Shown piece after piece: positions 1 through 14,200 of a stretch of DNA of 64,000 bases. The stretch covers positions 36,165,501 to 36,229,500 of the forward strand of contig NC_084921.1 in NCBI RefSeq assembly GCF_958298935.1. The letters run 5' to 3'. The notes below the pieces were generated by a model, which worked only from the letters and a program-made list of their open reading frames with translations, was not told the DNA's origin and searched no databases. Position 1 is the first letter of the stretch; each line of letters begins with the position of its first letter. The position numbers and the translations under genes were made by a program. Origin of the DNA: Phragmites australis. Its lineage: Eukaryota > Streptophyta > Magnoliopsida > Poales > Poaceae.

Positions 1-657
1 TAATTCCATATGATCTTTTGTCTATTAATAAAAATATATTGTACAATGTATTACTATACTGTACAATTTTTTGCAGACTGATTGGTCTAATTTTCCAGAA
101 ACAAATAACCATAAGACCGAATACTTGAAACTGCCTATTCAGCATAAAAAATTATAAGAGTTCATGCAAGGTTTATATTCCAATTTCCAAAAGAGACATG
201 AACGATATTGCTTGGACCCTTCCGATTTCAGAACTCTCAGCCGTCACTTTCTCACCGCCTCTTGCTGTTGGCTTCCTGCAACAGAGATACAATGTGTAGT
301 AAACCGCAACAATCGGATACGGTAACTCTCACCCCACTGGCCACCTGGGCTTAACCAGTTCCTTTCCAGCAACAAAATTCTCCATCAATAACATTTCCCT
401 GCTTCATTTTTTTTGGGGGGAGAGAGAAACTTGGGGTTTTGAGGAGGCACCTTTCCAGTCCTATTTAACCCCTCGTCTCCACCCATTCCAGCCTAAACCT
501 CACCCTGGCCGCCTGGCGTGCTGAGCCTTCCCATAACTCTTGCACCTTGGCACCACACTAGCCTAGCCTAGTGCCGAGCTCGCACTTGCTCATCCCTGTT
601 CGTGCACAGGAGCAGAGCCAAGAACCGAAAGTTCAGGTCTCGTAGGAGACGACGGCC
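1..657 (+). promoter_or_regulatory. Upstream region and 5' leader of the CTP synthase gene
   Basis: No coding sequence was recognised here. The first 400 bases are AT-rich; the stretch nearest the start codon becomes C-rich and GC-richer, as expected of a grass 5' leader. A weak TATA-like stretch (CTATTTAA) lies near 460-470. The exact transcription start cannot be read from the sequence. This is the promoter by position only. Confidence 0.4.
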
Positions 658-3600
658 ATGAAGTACGTGCTCGTGACCGGAGGGGTGGTGAGCGGCCTCG
701 GCAAGGGCGTGACGGCCAGCAGCATCGGCGTCGTGCTCAAGGCCTGCGGCCTCCGCGTCACCACCATCAAGATTGGTAGCCATTCCTTTCCCCCGTTCGC
801 TTCCTGGCGATTTTTTTTTTCCTTGGGGGCTCTGGCTGTGGCGTTTCCGCACGGAAATAACCGCCGCGAGCGGAGAATCCGAAAAAAAGGACGGATTTTC
901 GGTGGGAAATTTTGTTTTTTTAGCTGGGTTTGTATGTGATCTCGCCGTGGCGTTTGCTCGGTTTTTGTCTCAGTCGGAGCCCAGAGCCCAGGCCCGAACG
1001 CCTTCTTTTTTGTCGTTACAGTTGTGGAACAAGTGCTATCTTGGGCAAAGGAAGCAGCATTTCCGAGTACCGGGGAGCTGCCAGGGGCCTGCGATGGCCG
1101 CGTGGCAACCTCTAGTGTGAATGCGCCTGGGATTACTTGTAAAGGGCCATCTTATCTAAGCTGAAACGGAATGGGATTTCAATTTGGTTGAACTATCAAA
1201 TGAACGGTTTTCTGCAATGCTTGAAGCTTTTTAAACTCTTGTTCTTCAACAAGATTGCATTAAACGAATGCATTTTTGACCTGTTACGCTGTTTTCGCTA
1301 TTGTTGCCTTTCTCTTCTCTGTTATCGTCCATGGATTTTGTGTACTTGCAATTTGCTTTCCTTTATTGCCTTGAAGTGTTTCTTAGCCTTCCCCCCTTTC
1401 AGTTTCTTTGAATTAGAGACTGTCACATGAGAGATGCCTATATTAAGTTAGTCGGAAGCTTTTACTCATTGTTGTTGTTTTAGCCTTCTAGGCCTGATTC
1501 TGTACATGTATGCTAATATTCGTGAGTAAGCAGTGGGTTGCAATCATCTGCTTCAGTACCTTAAATCTTGCATTGCTCTACATTACATAATGCTTTTGCT
1601 GATTGTTGGAAAAATCTTTGTGTGCCTTCATATTTCCTTTCGGTAAATTAACCGCTTTACCCTCTGTGTTTTTGGACGTTGGTTACTCGTTGCTGTCTCA
1701 AAGAAGCTGATATCTGAACTTGGGGTCACAATCTTAGTTCCTTCAAAGAGACGAAATCCTCAGTTGCTTAGGTCAAATCTGTCACCTCATGCATTAAAAT
1801 CCTTCAGACGAAATTTTCGTACCGTTTCCTGAAGGTATTCGTTTCGTTCTATTTGATGGGGGTGCAAGTACAGATTTTAGAAATGATTGAAAATTTGTGC
1901 CTTTTTTCCCCTCCGAGGTGCTGTGTACCTTTATTGGGTTAAGTTGATTGTCATAAGACTCATTTTAACCCTGTGGAGCATCTGATTGCGCATTCCTTAA
2001 TTCTGGTCAAGAATTTAGTTGTAAGGTTTCTATACTAGACGTTGGCGAAGGGTTTAAAGAAACCATTTAGTTTTGTTAGGTGAAGATTACTTGTTGTTGT
2101 TACTTTCTTATGGTTGTTCACTTGTGACTACTCATCTGCAGACCCATACCTCAACACTGATGCTGGAACCATGTCTCCGTTCGAGCATGGTGAGGTCTTT
2201 GTTTTGGATGATGGTGGAGAGGTAACTACAAGCTGTTCCAGCATATCCTGTTCGGTGCCTCTCTTAACAGAAAAATACTGTTGATATAGTCTTCAGTTGC
2301 TCACCTGTTATGGATATTCATGGATTTATCTTGTCACATAGTTTCACGTTTCTGAAATAAAAAGAGGGCTAATTGGTCTTTCTTCCCTTTTCTTTTCTTG
2401 AAGGTGGACTTGGACCTTGGAAATTATGAACGTTTTCTGGATATCAAATTGACCCGTGACAACAATATAACCACGGGAAAAATCTATCAGGTAATTGGGC
2501 AGATCAGCCCTAATCCATGTGCAATTAGAGCTTGTGTGGAAGATTGTGCTATCAAGTCAAAAGTTGGCTTTATACTTCCCTATTTTTTTTGATAAAAAAG
2601 GAGAAAATTGTGTTTCTTTTTTACTTTGACCCCGCAGCATGCTATGGATTTGTGCAAGTTATTGAGCGTTTCATTGACTGAATGCACATGGAACCCACAA
2701 ATCTTTATTGAGTCACTTTATGTTTCATCGATAAGATCCACTGCAGTACAATTATGCATGTGCAAAATTATCTGGGCCTCTAGCCTGCCACTGTTGTCGG
2801 AAGCAACTGATAAGATTCAACCTGTCACATGGTGGATCAATTGTAGAGTTGATGCTCTGTTGGCTGTTTCTGTCAAATGGTGGATAAAAAATCCTTCTTC
2901 TATTAGCCAACTGCATTTTGTACAGATTGCAAAATAGACTGGTAACTAGGCCTGTAACTACAAGTTGAAACAAACACAACTAGCAGTTAGCTGTTCTGTT
3001 ACCGTTGTAAGTTAGTAGTACCAAAAGTATTATGCCTTTTTACTACTGTATCATGTGATGTCCTGTTGATTATGCATAGTCAAACTCTTCTTGGAAGGAA
3101 CTGAGGCTAGCTCAGTTGGTTAAAGGTGTGGATGTACGCCTAAACCACTCAGGTTCGAGTCATCTTCGACGCGAATTTGGGTGCCTATTCCTTCTTATAT
3201 ACAATGCCATCTAGTTTCTCCTAGGTTGGTCGAGTTTTCTAAACTCTTCTTGGACTTAACACCAACTATACCTGCTGGTCTCATGCTCAAATCAGGTTGC
3301 CATTAATAAAGAAAGGAGAGGAGACTACTTGGGAAAAACCGTTCAGGTGCGAGATCAGTATGTGGTGGAGCTTTCATATGAGAAAACTATATTACTGTTG
3401 ACAGAGGTTACTAAACCTGTGTTCATTTTCATTATCAGGTTGTGCCACATATTACAGATGAAATACAAGATTGGATTGAACGCGTTGCAATGAATCCAGT
3501 CGATGGTGAAGAAAGGCCTCCTGATGTCTGTGTCATTGAACTTGGTGGCACTATAGGTGAACAAAATGATTCCATATATTGAATAAATAGCAGCATTACA

Positions 3601-6600
3601 TACTTCAAATGTGTAGTGTAGTTTATCTTTGCTCAATTGTTCCCATAGTTGTGCAAGTATGCTGGTGCAGGGAACAAAATCTTTTCGCATAACGACAGTG
3701 GCATTCTTGATGCAGGGGATATTGAATCAATGCCTTTCATTGAAGCACTAGGTCAATTTTCATACCGTGTTGGTAAGAAAACAAAAAGCCTTGCCAGGGC
3801 ATTACAAATTTCCTTTTGGCGTGGTCCTTTTTACAGTTTCCTTTTAGCCTCAGTTGATATGCTTGTTCCTGCTCTGTGTTCTAGGACCTGGAAACTTCTG
3901 TCTGGTTCATGTCAGTCTTGTTCCGGTTCTAAATGTAGTTGGTGAACAGGTAAGGTTTTCTAGTACGAGAGGTGTAGGGACTTGTGGTTTTCTGTTAGTT
4001 ACTTTCATGCAAATGACGACTTTTTTCCATTTATGTAGAAGACTAAGCCTACACAACATAGTGTTCGAGGGCTTAGAGGACTTGGGTTGGCACCAGATGT
4101 TTTAGCATGTCGCAGTACTGAGGTACACTATACAGTCGGCATTCTTCAATTTTCAGTCTTTAAAGCCCTCTATTGTTCGTTTCCTTTGATACTGAAAATT
4201 GCATCACTCATGGTCATTTCTACGTTTTTGGCAGCCATTAGAAGAACATGTGAAAGCCAAGCTCTCACAGTTTTGCCATGTACCGGTAATGATAATTCTT
4301 GCCATTTCAAGGCTACTTTTGAGTTTTTTTCCTTTACCCTTGTCCTCACAATGCAACTTATGTTGCAGATCTCAAATATTGTGAGCCTCCATGACGTGAC
4401 AAACATTTGGCACATCCCTTTGTTGCTAAGGGTAGGATACTTTTTTTTTTGACGGAATGTGTACCACAAATTCGGAATTCACATCTTATTTAACCATCTA
4501 CATGTACTTTTTTATAGGACCAGAAGGCCCATGAAGCTATTCTGAAAGTTTTAGACCTTCAGTAGTATGTATTTTTGTGTGATCACAGTAATTTTATTCA
4601 TATCTTAGTCTGAAGGAGCAATGCTGACATGTTCATTGTTTTTCTTCACATTATGTATGCAGTGCAGGGAAAGTACCTCGGGAACCCAAGTTGGAGGAGT
4701 GGACCAAAAGAGCCACCAAGTTTGACAAATTGAAGACTCCGGTAGGATTCATTAGTCATTATTCTTCCTATTGTTGCCAGGCGTGAGGGTAGTATCACCC
4801 CTTATGTTTTCGAGCTGCCAGGCGTGAGGGTAGTATCACCCCTTATGTTTTCGAGCAAATGATTATTTAAACTGAGAAGTATATCACAATTAACTTTTCA
4901 GGTCAAGATTGCCATGGTTGGAAAATATACCGGCCTGTCGGATTCCTACCTGTCTGTTCTAAAGGTGAAGTTTCTACCAGGTTCAGCTATACACTTGTAC
5001 TTGCAATGACGACAAACAAGATTCCTTGTACAGTTTTTGAATTTGCAGTTGATAACTCGATGGATATAACTCCACATTTGATTATGAATCAGCGAAAAAC
5101 ATACTAGACCAAAAAGACTCATAAGTTATTTTAAGGTTACGATTTTTCAGTTCTTCAATCATGACACTACCTTATTTTTTGAAAATAAAGGCAGAAGCTT
5201 TGCCGTTAAATTAGACGAAAGAAGAAAACAATGTTGAGATGAAACTACCAGTATAACTGTACTGTAAACATGTGCCGCAGTATACAACATACATGCAACT
5301 CTTTAGTATTTCAGTTGAATATGAGAAGAGCTTGGGAACCTGCTTCAAAAGATTCAATTTTCTTACATGGTATTTTTTTAAGTTTGTTTAAATTGTAGGC
5401 TGTAGCTATGCTTCTTAGTTCATTAGAGTTGTGCCAGTGAAAATTCGTCCTTTCTGGCAAAACAAAGCTGCACTCCTGACAATATTACTACTCTTCCTAT
5501 TGACTAATTTAGCGTATTTGGCCTTATTTCAGGCTCTTTTGCATGCATCAGTTGCTATGGAAAGAAAGCTTGTAGTGGAGTGGGTTCCTTCCTGTGATCT
5601 TGAAGATTCTGCAGCAAAAGAGGTCAGTTTATTATCGACATCAGATCAATTTTGTTCCTCAATGTAGCTTCTGCTGATACTTCCAAGATGTTTGTTTTGT
5701 ATAGACCCCTAAAGCCTATAAAAAAGCATGGAAACTGCTGAAGGTAAGCGCACTTTACATCAAATGGTAGCATGATGTAATTCTTGAAAGTTCTGTACTT
5801 CTGTGCAGTCATGTGACGAAATTTCCACCTCAGGGTGCAGATGGTATACTCGTTCCTGGAGGCTTCGGAGACAGGGGAGTTCAGGGCAAAATTCTTGCTG
5901 CAAAATATGCACGCGAAAACAATGTTCCTTATCTCGGCATTTGCTTGGGAATGCAAATTGCAGTGATTGAGTTTGCTCGTTCAGTCATGAAATTACGTGG
6001 TGCAAATAGCACAGAATTTGATCCAGCTACAACATCACCCTGTGTCATATTCATGCCAGAGGTAGGTTATGTTCACTGTCACACTTGGTAATTGTTCCTT
6101 ATTAACCATTTCACTTTGACCTGTACACTTTGGGCAACACTTTCACAGGGCTCAAAAACCCATATGGGGGCTACAATGAGGCTAGGATCAAGAAGAACAT
6201 ATTTCCAAGTCAATGGCTGCACATCTGCAAAGCTGTAAGAAAACACTAGCCCTCTTATCCCCCTATGTTTTTTTTTGGAAAAGGGAGCTTTATTAGCTCT
6301 CATTGTTAATATCCCCATACGTCTATTGTATAATTGTGCAATTGATATTTATTCCCCTTTATGTGGTGAAATATAACTGTTGTAAACCTATCTTAGGTAT
6401 GGCAATGCTAGCTCTGTAGACGAAAGACATCGCCACAGATATGAGGTTAGCCTTATTGGATTATCTGAGCCATATTGAATCAGTATGTCATTGTTTTTCT
6501 TTTGTATAATGATGAAAAGTTTTATTTTTTTCAGGTGAACCCTGAAATGGTCCCAGACTTTGAGAGGGCCGGGCTTTCGTTCGTGGGCAAGGATGAAAGT

Positions 6601-7103
6601 GGAAGACGCATGGAGGTAGACTTGGAATTTTTCTTGGATGTTGTAGACTTAGAAATAGTTGCTAAGAACTTAATATGAAACTTTCTCCATCACCTAACGA
6701 CTGATGCTCTGCTGGATGCAGATCATTGAACTACCCTCTCACAAGTTTTTCATCGGTGCACAATTCCATCCAGAATTTAAGTCGAGACCAGCAAAGCCAT
6801 CTCCACTTTTCTTAGGTAATGGAATTGTTCTTTGCAAAAAGACGCAGCATTCTCTGAGTATGGCAAAGTGCTTCATCTGAATCAACAAATGCATCTCTGC
6901 TGACAGGACTAATAGCAGCGGCATCTGGACAACTAGAACCTTTGCTTCAACGCAGTTGCAGCGTGGTCGATTCGAATTCTACAAAAGCATGTATCAACGG
7001 TAAAGTTTCAAAACCGAAACTGTACTCAAATGGACATGTGAAGAACGCATTAAACAGCTTGGTAAACGGGTACTACGCAAATGGCAATGGCATTCCCATC
7101 TAG
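658..7103 (+). CDS. CTP synthase (glutamine-hydrolysing), 21 exons
   Basis: Makes CTP from UTP, ATP and glutamine in the cytosol, the last step of de novo pyrimidine nucleotide synthesis. Exons: 658-775, 2142-2221, 2404-2490, 3296-3346, 3439-3556, 3716-3772, 3885-3949, 4039-4122, 4235-4285, 4369-4431, 4518-4564, 4663-4741, 4902-4964, 5533-5622, 5705-5743, 5834-6061, 6149-6234, 6397-6445, 6535-6615, 6722-6815, 6907-7103. They total 1827 nt, or 608 aa, the normal plant size. The N-terminal synthetase domain opens with [17 protein letters not shown], which includes the nucleotide-binding loop. The C-terminal class I glutamine amidotransferase domain shows the nucleophile in GICLGMQ (Cys401) and the HPE motif (His528, Glu530). 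All introns used are GT-AG. The start is the first ATG and begins the conserved N-terminus. The C-terminal tail is Asn-rich and less conserved. The frame is intact, so the gene is probably functional. Identification is very secure; the paralogue number is not known. Confidence 0.96.
3096..3240 (+). mobile_element. tRNA-derived SINE in CTP synthase intron 3
   Basis: A 145-bp insertion begins with a tRNA-like head. It holds an A-box-like TAGCTCAGTTGG near 3109 and a B-box-like GGTTCGAGTC near 3151, and ends in a T-rich tail (GAGTTTTCT). It is flanked by a perfect 14-bp direct repeat, AAACTCTTCTTGGA, at 3082-3095 and 3241-3254. That is the signature of LINE-mediated target-primed insertion. Size and T-rich end resemble grass p-SINE1/Au-type SINEs, but I cannot assign the family. 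Confidence 0.85.
4775..4856. repeat. 41-bp tandem duplication in CTP synthase intron 12
   Basis: Two copies of a 41-bp unit lie head to tail at 4775-4815 and 4816-4856 with no difference I can see, inside the short intron between exons 12 and 13. Identity of the copies implies a recent duplication. No splice site is affected. Confidence 0.85.
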
Positions 7104-8232
7104 AAGCATAATGCTAAGAGCTGGCCTTGATTGATATTTGCTTCTATGGTTTTGCTTGTACCGTTTTTCATCATTGGTTCTCTTTCCTTTTTGGTTTGTA
7201 TTTGTCTCTGATCAACTGAGAAGGCTAAGACTCGCAAGCTCCAGGTCCAGCGCCACATGGTTCCGACATTTTTACGAGGAACGTCCTCCGGTCCGTTTTT
7301 TGTGAAGCAAATTAGCTATAGTGTGGTCTAGTGTGATGTTTCTTTTTTGTTTGAGGCCTCAAACTAAGGCTGGCCTTGGTAGCTTTACTGGAGTCTGGAA
7401 TCTCAACTATTTGTACATTATGGAAGAACTTATCTAAGGACTGAATATACAGATGCTTGGCCATGATTGCTTTGTTGCGTAAATATTAACCACCTCACTC
7501 AAATGAAACAGTTGAACTATCTGATTAAAAAATGCAAGCAATATTGTTGTTAAAGTTGGTGCCTGTGTTGCTCTGCTGCAAACTTTTTCATGGCTCCGAA
7601 ATTTTGGTGCTCAAGGCAACGATGTAGGTGTCAGTATATCATAAATGCACATGCTTTTCTTTTCTAGTTTTGAAACCAAAGAGTACTTTATTCGTCTAGC
7701 AGAGAACACATTGCGCATGCAGATATATTGCAGTTGGAATTTGCAATAATGGACTTTATATTTGAAGGTAGAATAATGAGGTTGTAAACGAGTTTGATGG
7801 ATGTCTGTATGAACCGTTGGTTAGGGCTTACAACCGAAGTCTGCTAGAAGAGCACTCATCATAATATGTTATGCCTGGTTGGGAAACTTGCCTTCATTTT
7901 CTGAAAGAATTACCTCAAATGGAACAAAATGAACTGCTATATTCCTGCTGCGATTGAATTGGGCTCCATCAAACATAAAAAAATAAAGTCCAAATATTCT
8001 ACTAACTCAAGAGTCACATAATATTGTTGCAATTATTTTTATCAAGAACTTTATGGAACTATTCCATTTGCGAACGATGAACTTTATGGAACTATTCCAT
8101 TTGCCAGTTTCATGTAAGGAGAGCCTCCTTCTGAAAGATTGTGTATGATAGCCCATATACAGGACACAACTGACATGTACCATGGAAATGACATTTTTTT
8201 CTTTGTTCAGGACAAAATTCCACGGTACTTTG
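7104..8232. other. Convergent intergenic region between CTP synthase and S2P
   Basis: This stretch holds the 3' untranslated regions of two converging genes and the spacer between them. No coding sequence was recognised. A small imperfect tandem duplication (33-bp period, unit starting GAACTTTATGG) is present at about 8046-8104. No transposon ends were found. Confidence 0.5.
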
Positions 8233-11200
8233 TTATACAAAGCCATAATAATATAGTGTTGCGGAATACAAAATCCTTGAGAACGTGATAATTGATAAAA
8301 CCGTCCACACAAAGCAGCAAACCTTCAGAATTTTGCGTTGCTGTCTGTGGGTAAACCAAGCTACGTAGCATAAGCCTGTCTCCAAAATCGCTTCTCCATC
8401 TAGAAAATATACCTGTTCATTGTGACAGAGTTAGCTGCTAGAAAAGCACTCTGAACAGGCGCAATAGGCTAACACATTAAGCAGGTTACCACAAAACAAA
8501 ATTTACGGCACAAAAAAGAAAAAGATTAAACAAACCCTCAGTAATCATATGAAAGAAAGACACAGAAATTTAGTGCGCAGATGTACTTGTTAGTATTAAG
8601 CAAATAGCAACAACCTAAGCCCAAAATTAGAAAGGAACAAATTATCAACACTTAGAAAAGTTCAAACTATCATATCATGTAGATTTCTCCTTGAAATTAC
8701 TAGCCGAATTGCCAAGTTTTTGCTGTAAAGAGTGACACCAAATTCTGCTAAGACAGTCCTCTTCTAGGCAAACACATGTGCACATGTCATGAGCGGGGGT
8801 AATAATGAAGTGAAGAATTCTTCACTGCTTCTGTAAAAGGAAAAACTCACCGGTAAGCAATTTACTACAGCCAATGCTGCAGACACATGAAGCAGGCTAC
8901 TTAAACCATTTCCCAAGATATATGGAATATCTGCAATGAAAAGGAGGAGTGCCCATCGAGGCCGGTAGGGGGATAACCTAACAGAACGTGCTGATGATAA
9001 CAGATCACCCACATAAACAAAAGATCCCTCACAAGGACTCTGTCCAAGGTTATTATTTGTAGCATGTGATGATGATAAATTTCCTTCTTTCTGTAAACAT
9101 CCCAAAGAGTATGGCCTGGCATAGGAGACCTCAATCCATGAAAAGCCTGGGGTCAGAACAGGTACCAAGCAGTACTCATCCTGTCAGCATTGATCAAATA
9201 GACTTGTATCAAACACAGTGGATAAATCATATAAAAGGATAGCTTTTATTACAAGAAGGAACGGATTCCTCAGGATTGATCCTAAAGATTCTAAATTCAT
9301 TGTTACATTGTAGTATCAAGTAAAACAAATCAGGGCTCTTATGGTCTTACCTGAAAACATACACAACTACTTCCATCATCTACAGTCCTCCGCCATCCAT
9401 TTCCACATTTTCTAAGCTTTACTACATCTTTTGCAATCAAACAATATTTTCCCTCAACTTCCTTCTGGTCACTACCTCTGCCAGTCTTCTCAGTGAAAAT
9501 GACTGAGCCATTACAGATCATTTTTTCAAAGGCTATCAGTTCATCTGGGCAAGACAGCTTGTCACTTATCTGCCAGAGATTCTTGCTTGCATCCATCCAT
9601 GAATTGGGCACGCAATAACCCTTTCCAGAACTAGTGGCAACATATCTCTGAGAGCCTTCAAGGAACTCAGGACCACTGTTTTTCTCTGTAGTACTTTGAT
9701 CCAACATTTTGATCCATTCATCAGTTGTTGTTATTTTCAGACCATCCACAGAGAGGATAACATCATGAGCATACAAGTATTCTGACAGAGGAGATGTTTG
9801 TGGGATTCCCACGACCTGTTCTGACAGTATTTTAGATTCTAAAGATTGTTAAGTTCAAAATGATGTAAACGCAAAGAAGCAAACTTACCATAAGGCCATC
9901 GCCACTCACATAGAGAGGATACAACACCACCGGAAGTAATAGTGTCATCAGCACACATACTGCACAGAGCTATTAAACATGAAATCATACCAGAAACTTG
10001 CAGAGCATCAACATGAACGAGTAACATGCTTAGGTAGGATGACCAGATATACCATTAAATTCCACTCTTGAACAATGTCTAAGACTGCAAGTGTTGTTAC
10101 AGAGTCTACAAACTCCCAACAGTATCCTGTATTCTGATCCTCCTTTCCCTGGATCCATGTAAATAACTGTTTGTGTTTCTAGACATTGTACACTTCTCTA
10201 GCCAGAGTTTAATGATCAATTTCTAAACCAGCAATTGTTTCTATTTGCTTTGTATACCTCGAGGATCTGATTTATGCTACAGTCAAGCAAAGGAGAGAAA
10301 AGAGAGAAGAAAGCAAAACCATCTCCTAAATATTGGTATCAGTTTCTGATGTCCCGGCCAAATGAAATATTCCCTCCAGTATACTTTAGGCAATATACTC
10401 TCTGATGTATCGTCTCAAATATCAACTTGTAGATAAAATCCTAATTACCACCTTAAGAGAAGATCGACACATACTTGTTTGGTGGAGTTAAGAGGTTAAT
10501 TTCCAATATATCTCAGCTCACATTGTTTAAAAGGGACATTCAGTGACCAATGACACCTTATCCCAAACCACATAAAGCTAATTGTTCTTGTTTCTTGTTT
10601 GTTGTCTCAATCATTGCAAGCAAACAAATAATTATGCACGTTTCTTTTGATTTTGGCACTACAATTCTGTATAGGTTAGCAAGAAGTACCACAAATACTG
10701 GCAGTAGATAGCAATGCATTATGAAATAAAAAAGAAAGACATAATAAATAAATATGTTTTACTCCTATATTTTGGAAATAATCAATGCACAATAGCATAA
10801 CTTACCATAACATTATGCCAAATTCCTGCACAATAAATCCGGAGCATCGAAAAGAGATGTAGATTCTGCAGTAGGTCATAGTTCAGAGCAACTAATGCCC
10901 CAGGAAAAAGTAGAGCAACAAATATGGCAACATACTCAATCTGTACTCCCTCACTGTTGCATATGTAGCGAAGAATATGTTAGAACTGTTAGGAATAGCA
11001 ACTTGTATTCAATAGTAGCTCCTGTAGATAATATATAGAGTACATGAGGGAATACAGGATAGGACTTTAGTAACCTAACCTATACGTAATGGATAAGGAC
11101 TTTATATTCCTAGCACCCTTCAAATGCTAGGCGTATGCAATAGCGTTACATTTGAAAGAGGTGACACTAAATAATAGGTTAGGACTTTAGTAATCTAACC

Positions 11201-14200
11201 TATACGTACTAGATAAGGACTCTATATTCCTAACACCACCTCAAATGCAAGGCGTATGTAATAGCGTTGCATTTGAAAGAGGTGACACTGAGTAATAAAT
11301 TTAGTCTAATACATCAAAAAGATTGTCTCTTCAAAGCCGTCGTAGAGTGGATTGCAAAAAAAACCCGTCGTAGAGTGGAGTCTTGTAATCCTATTGAATC
11401 ATGCCGAAGAAGTGCTAAGCGAAGCACGGGAGTAGAGTCATGATGATGACAATAAAAGAATGCCCTTTGGTCAAGAATCGCAGCAAAGCAATGAGAAGTA
11501 GCAAGACAACAAGTAAGTTGTCACTAAAGCTACGAAAAGACCAAGCTGACACAAGAATACCCCAGATCAAGAATTGCAAACACAACAATGACAAGTAGCG
11601 AGACAACAAATGAAGTTGTCACTAAAGCTACGGAAAAATCTAGATGGCTAAGTTGCATCAATAATGACGGGAAAAGGATTAGCTAAACAAAGACGAATAT
11701 TTGGCTAACCCACAAAAGAAACTGATTAATGGACGAAGGAAAATGTGGACTCGCACGGCATAGACGAACTCAAAGAAAGATGTAGACTCGGATGGGCGCA
11801 TTGGAGGCCAGCAGGCGGCTGGGCGGTGCGTGGGAGGCCGGCGAGTGGCCTACAACGCGCGGATCTAAGATGAGACCGAAGTGGCGGCCTGACGCTAGTG
11901 GGTGGAGCCGAGGCGCAACAAGGCGAGCCACGACGGACTGGAGGTGCTGGCAAAGACCGAGTGCGATGCAACCGAGTTGGGAAGAGAGAATATGAGCAAA
12001 TCCGAGTGGATTGGCTGGTGGGAAGAGAGAATTGATCTGTTGATGGAAAGCAACCGCGTCGGGAGAAATGTGGAATAGATCTAGGACGAGTTGTGGCGTC
12101 CAAAAAAAACTCGGCTGTGATACCATGTTAAGAATAGCAACTCGTATTCAATAGTAGCCTCTAGGGGGAATATCTAGAGTACATGATAAGGACTCTAGTA
12201 ACCTACGTAATGGATAAAGACTCTATATTCCTAACAAGAACATGAAAGAAAAATAATTTTATGGGTGGGAAAAGTAAGACAAAATACAGATGTTTTGAGT
12301 ATCAAATGAAGAACACAACGCAACACATGTAACAAAAAAAATGTATGAGAAGATAAGACATAAAGACCTTGCAGCTGCAATGGCGTGCCCAAATTCATGA
12401 AAAGCAATAGACAAGATTGTTGATATTATGGTGATTGTGGTGTCCATTATAGATAGGCTGAGCCCTGAAGTCTGTAATAAGCAAAAGGCATGGTGGGTTA
12501 TTGATGTGAGAAACTGAAAAACGAAGTGTCAAATTCTTCTCACCAGAAGGTTCTGTAACCAGGCAATAAGAGATCCACTTCTGAAATAAAACACACCAAT
12601 TGACTCCCACAATAGCATCTAGAAAATGGAACAGATCACAGTACATAAGATTTGTATACGGAAGGGAAAAATATTATAAGAAATATAGCAATGCCCACAT
12701 CATACGGAAATATATGTGGACTACCTGTTAAACCAACCCTATATTTATAAAGAAATGATGGAAATTTATAAGATCGAGAACCCAGGAACCAATGAAATTG
12801 AAGATACAGAACTACAGATTAATAATATTCAATGGAGTCACTAATAAGCATATCAAATGTTTGACTTAATTAAAGGAAAATGCTTCACATCCGACTAATT
12901 TGTCCAACTCCTGTATGACCCTAGAGTGCATGTGCACTGAGTTTGTGGGACCAGACCTTGCTCTGCCTGTGGTCGTAACACAGTCGGATGATTTCATCGT
13001 ATGCATAGCAGCGTTCTGAATTAAATTAACAAATACTACTTAGTATTCTCGTAATGTCTAGTAGAACCCTAATCAAATGTGTGAGGAAGGCAAGCCAAAA
13101 AGATAGAAAACAACTCTTTTGGCAATATTGAACCACCAAAAGCAAATCCCTATGCTTCATACCTTCAGTGAATAAGAACTGAATCATCTGAAGCACTAAT
13201 GTCAATTTTATAGATCATAGTAACATTAAGAATTGGCCACCGTATATTTAGGAAATTGCATGTAAATTCTCAGCGCTGTCTTCTGCCTGAAGCAGCAGTC
13301 TAGCCATCCATCATGAACCAAGACCACTAATAGAGGCATATATAGACTTACAACCACATTCTAGATTCTGTGACATAATCAGCTCATATTGTTCATTGTC
13401 AAGATAAAATTGCACCAGTTGTGCTAATTGTTTGAGCAGCAACAATCAGTGACATCATGGAATCCATGACACGAATGAAAAAATTTCAACTCTTGAATTA
13501 ATATACAATGTAGAGAATATTGGGAACAGTTTTTTTGACATCAACTTACCAATGATAAACCAACTAAAGCAATGAGCGAGAAATAAACCCCTATAGAATA
13601 CCATGCTCTTATGCATCTGTGAAAAAGAAAAAGAAACTCGGTATAAATTCGACGGTAGTTAATAGCTCCGGTCTACATTCTGAGTATGGTTAAGAAACCA
13701 TGAGCTGTTTAATATGAGACGATTATCCCTATGAAATAATAGTCTATTTATCAGAAAACAAATACATACAGGACTATATGCTTTAAATTTTAGAGAAGAA
13801 AACGAAATAAGCACTCCAGATGAAAGAAAAAAATGCTGAAAGGCGTTCTTGCATTTCATGGTTAGTAGGTTACAGTGTTACACAAAGAAACCAGGAGCTA
13901 TATTGGCTATCGTATGTCTTAGAATGCCAGGTCTGCCATAATACCATGTTTAGTTTCAGTCTTTTGTATGTGCAACATTGCTTCAGAAGCGACTGAAAAC
14001 TAAGAAATTTTGAATACAAACGTGTGGATAATGAGGAAAGAAAAATCTATGGTGTACGCAAGCAAAGCAAAGTGACAATAGATCATACAAATTTGCAAAG
14101 TAGATCAGTGAAACGAAAGCAGTGCATGGATTTAGTCTGAAAAAAAGCAGTGTATTGGTTATGCAGTAGTTCATTTAATCTTGTATAAGATGCTACAGAC

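Noticed and set aside
3100..3175. Possible tRNA gene
   Set aside because: It has A- and B-box-like motifs, but no cloverleaf with matching acceptor stem could be drawn, and it is flanked by a 14-bp target duplication, so it is a SINE head.
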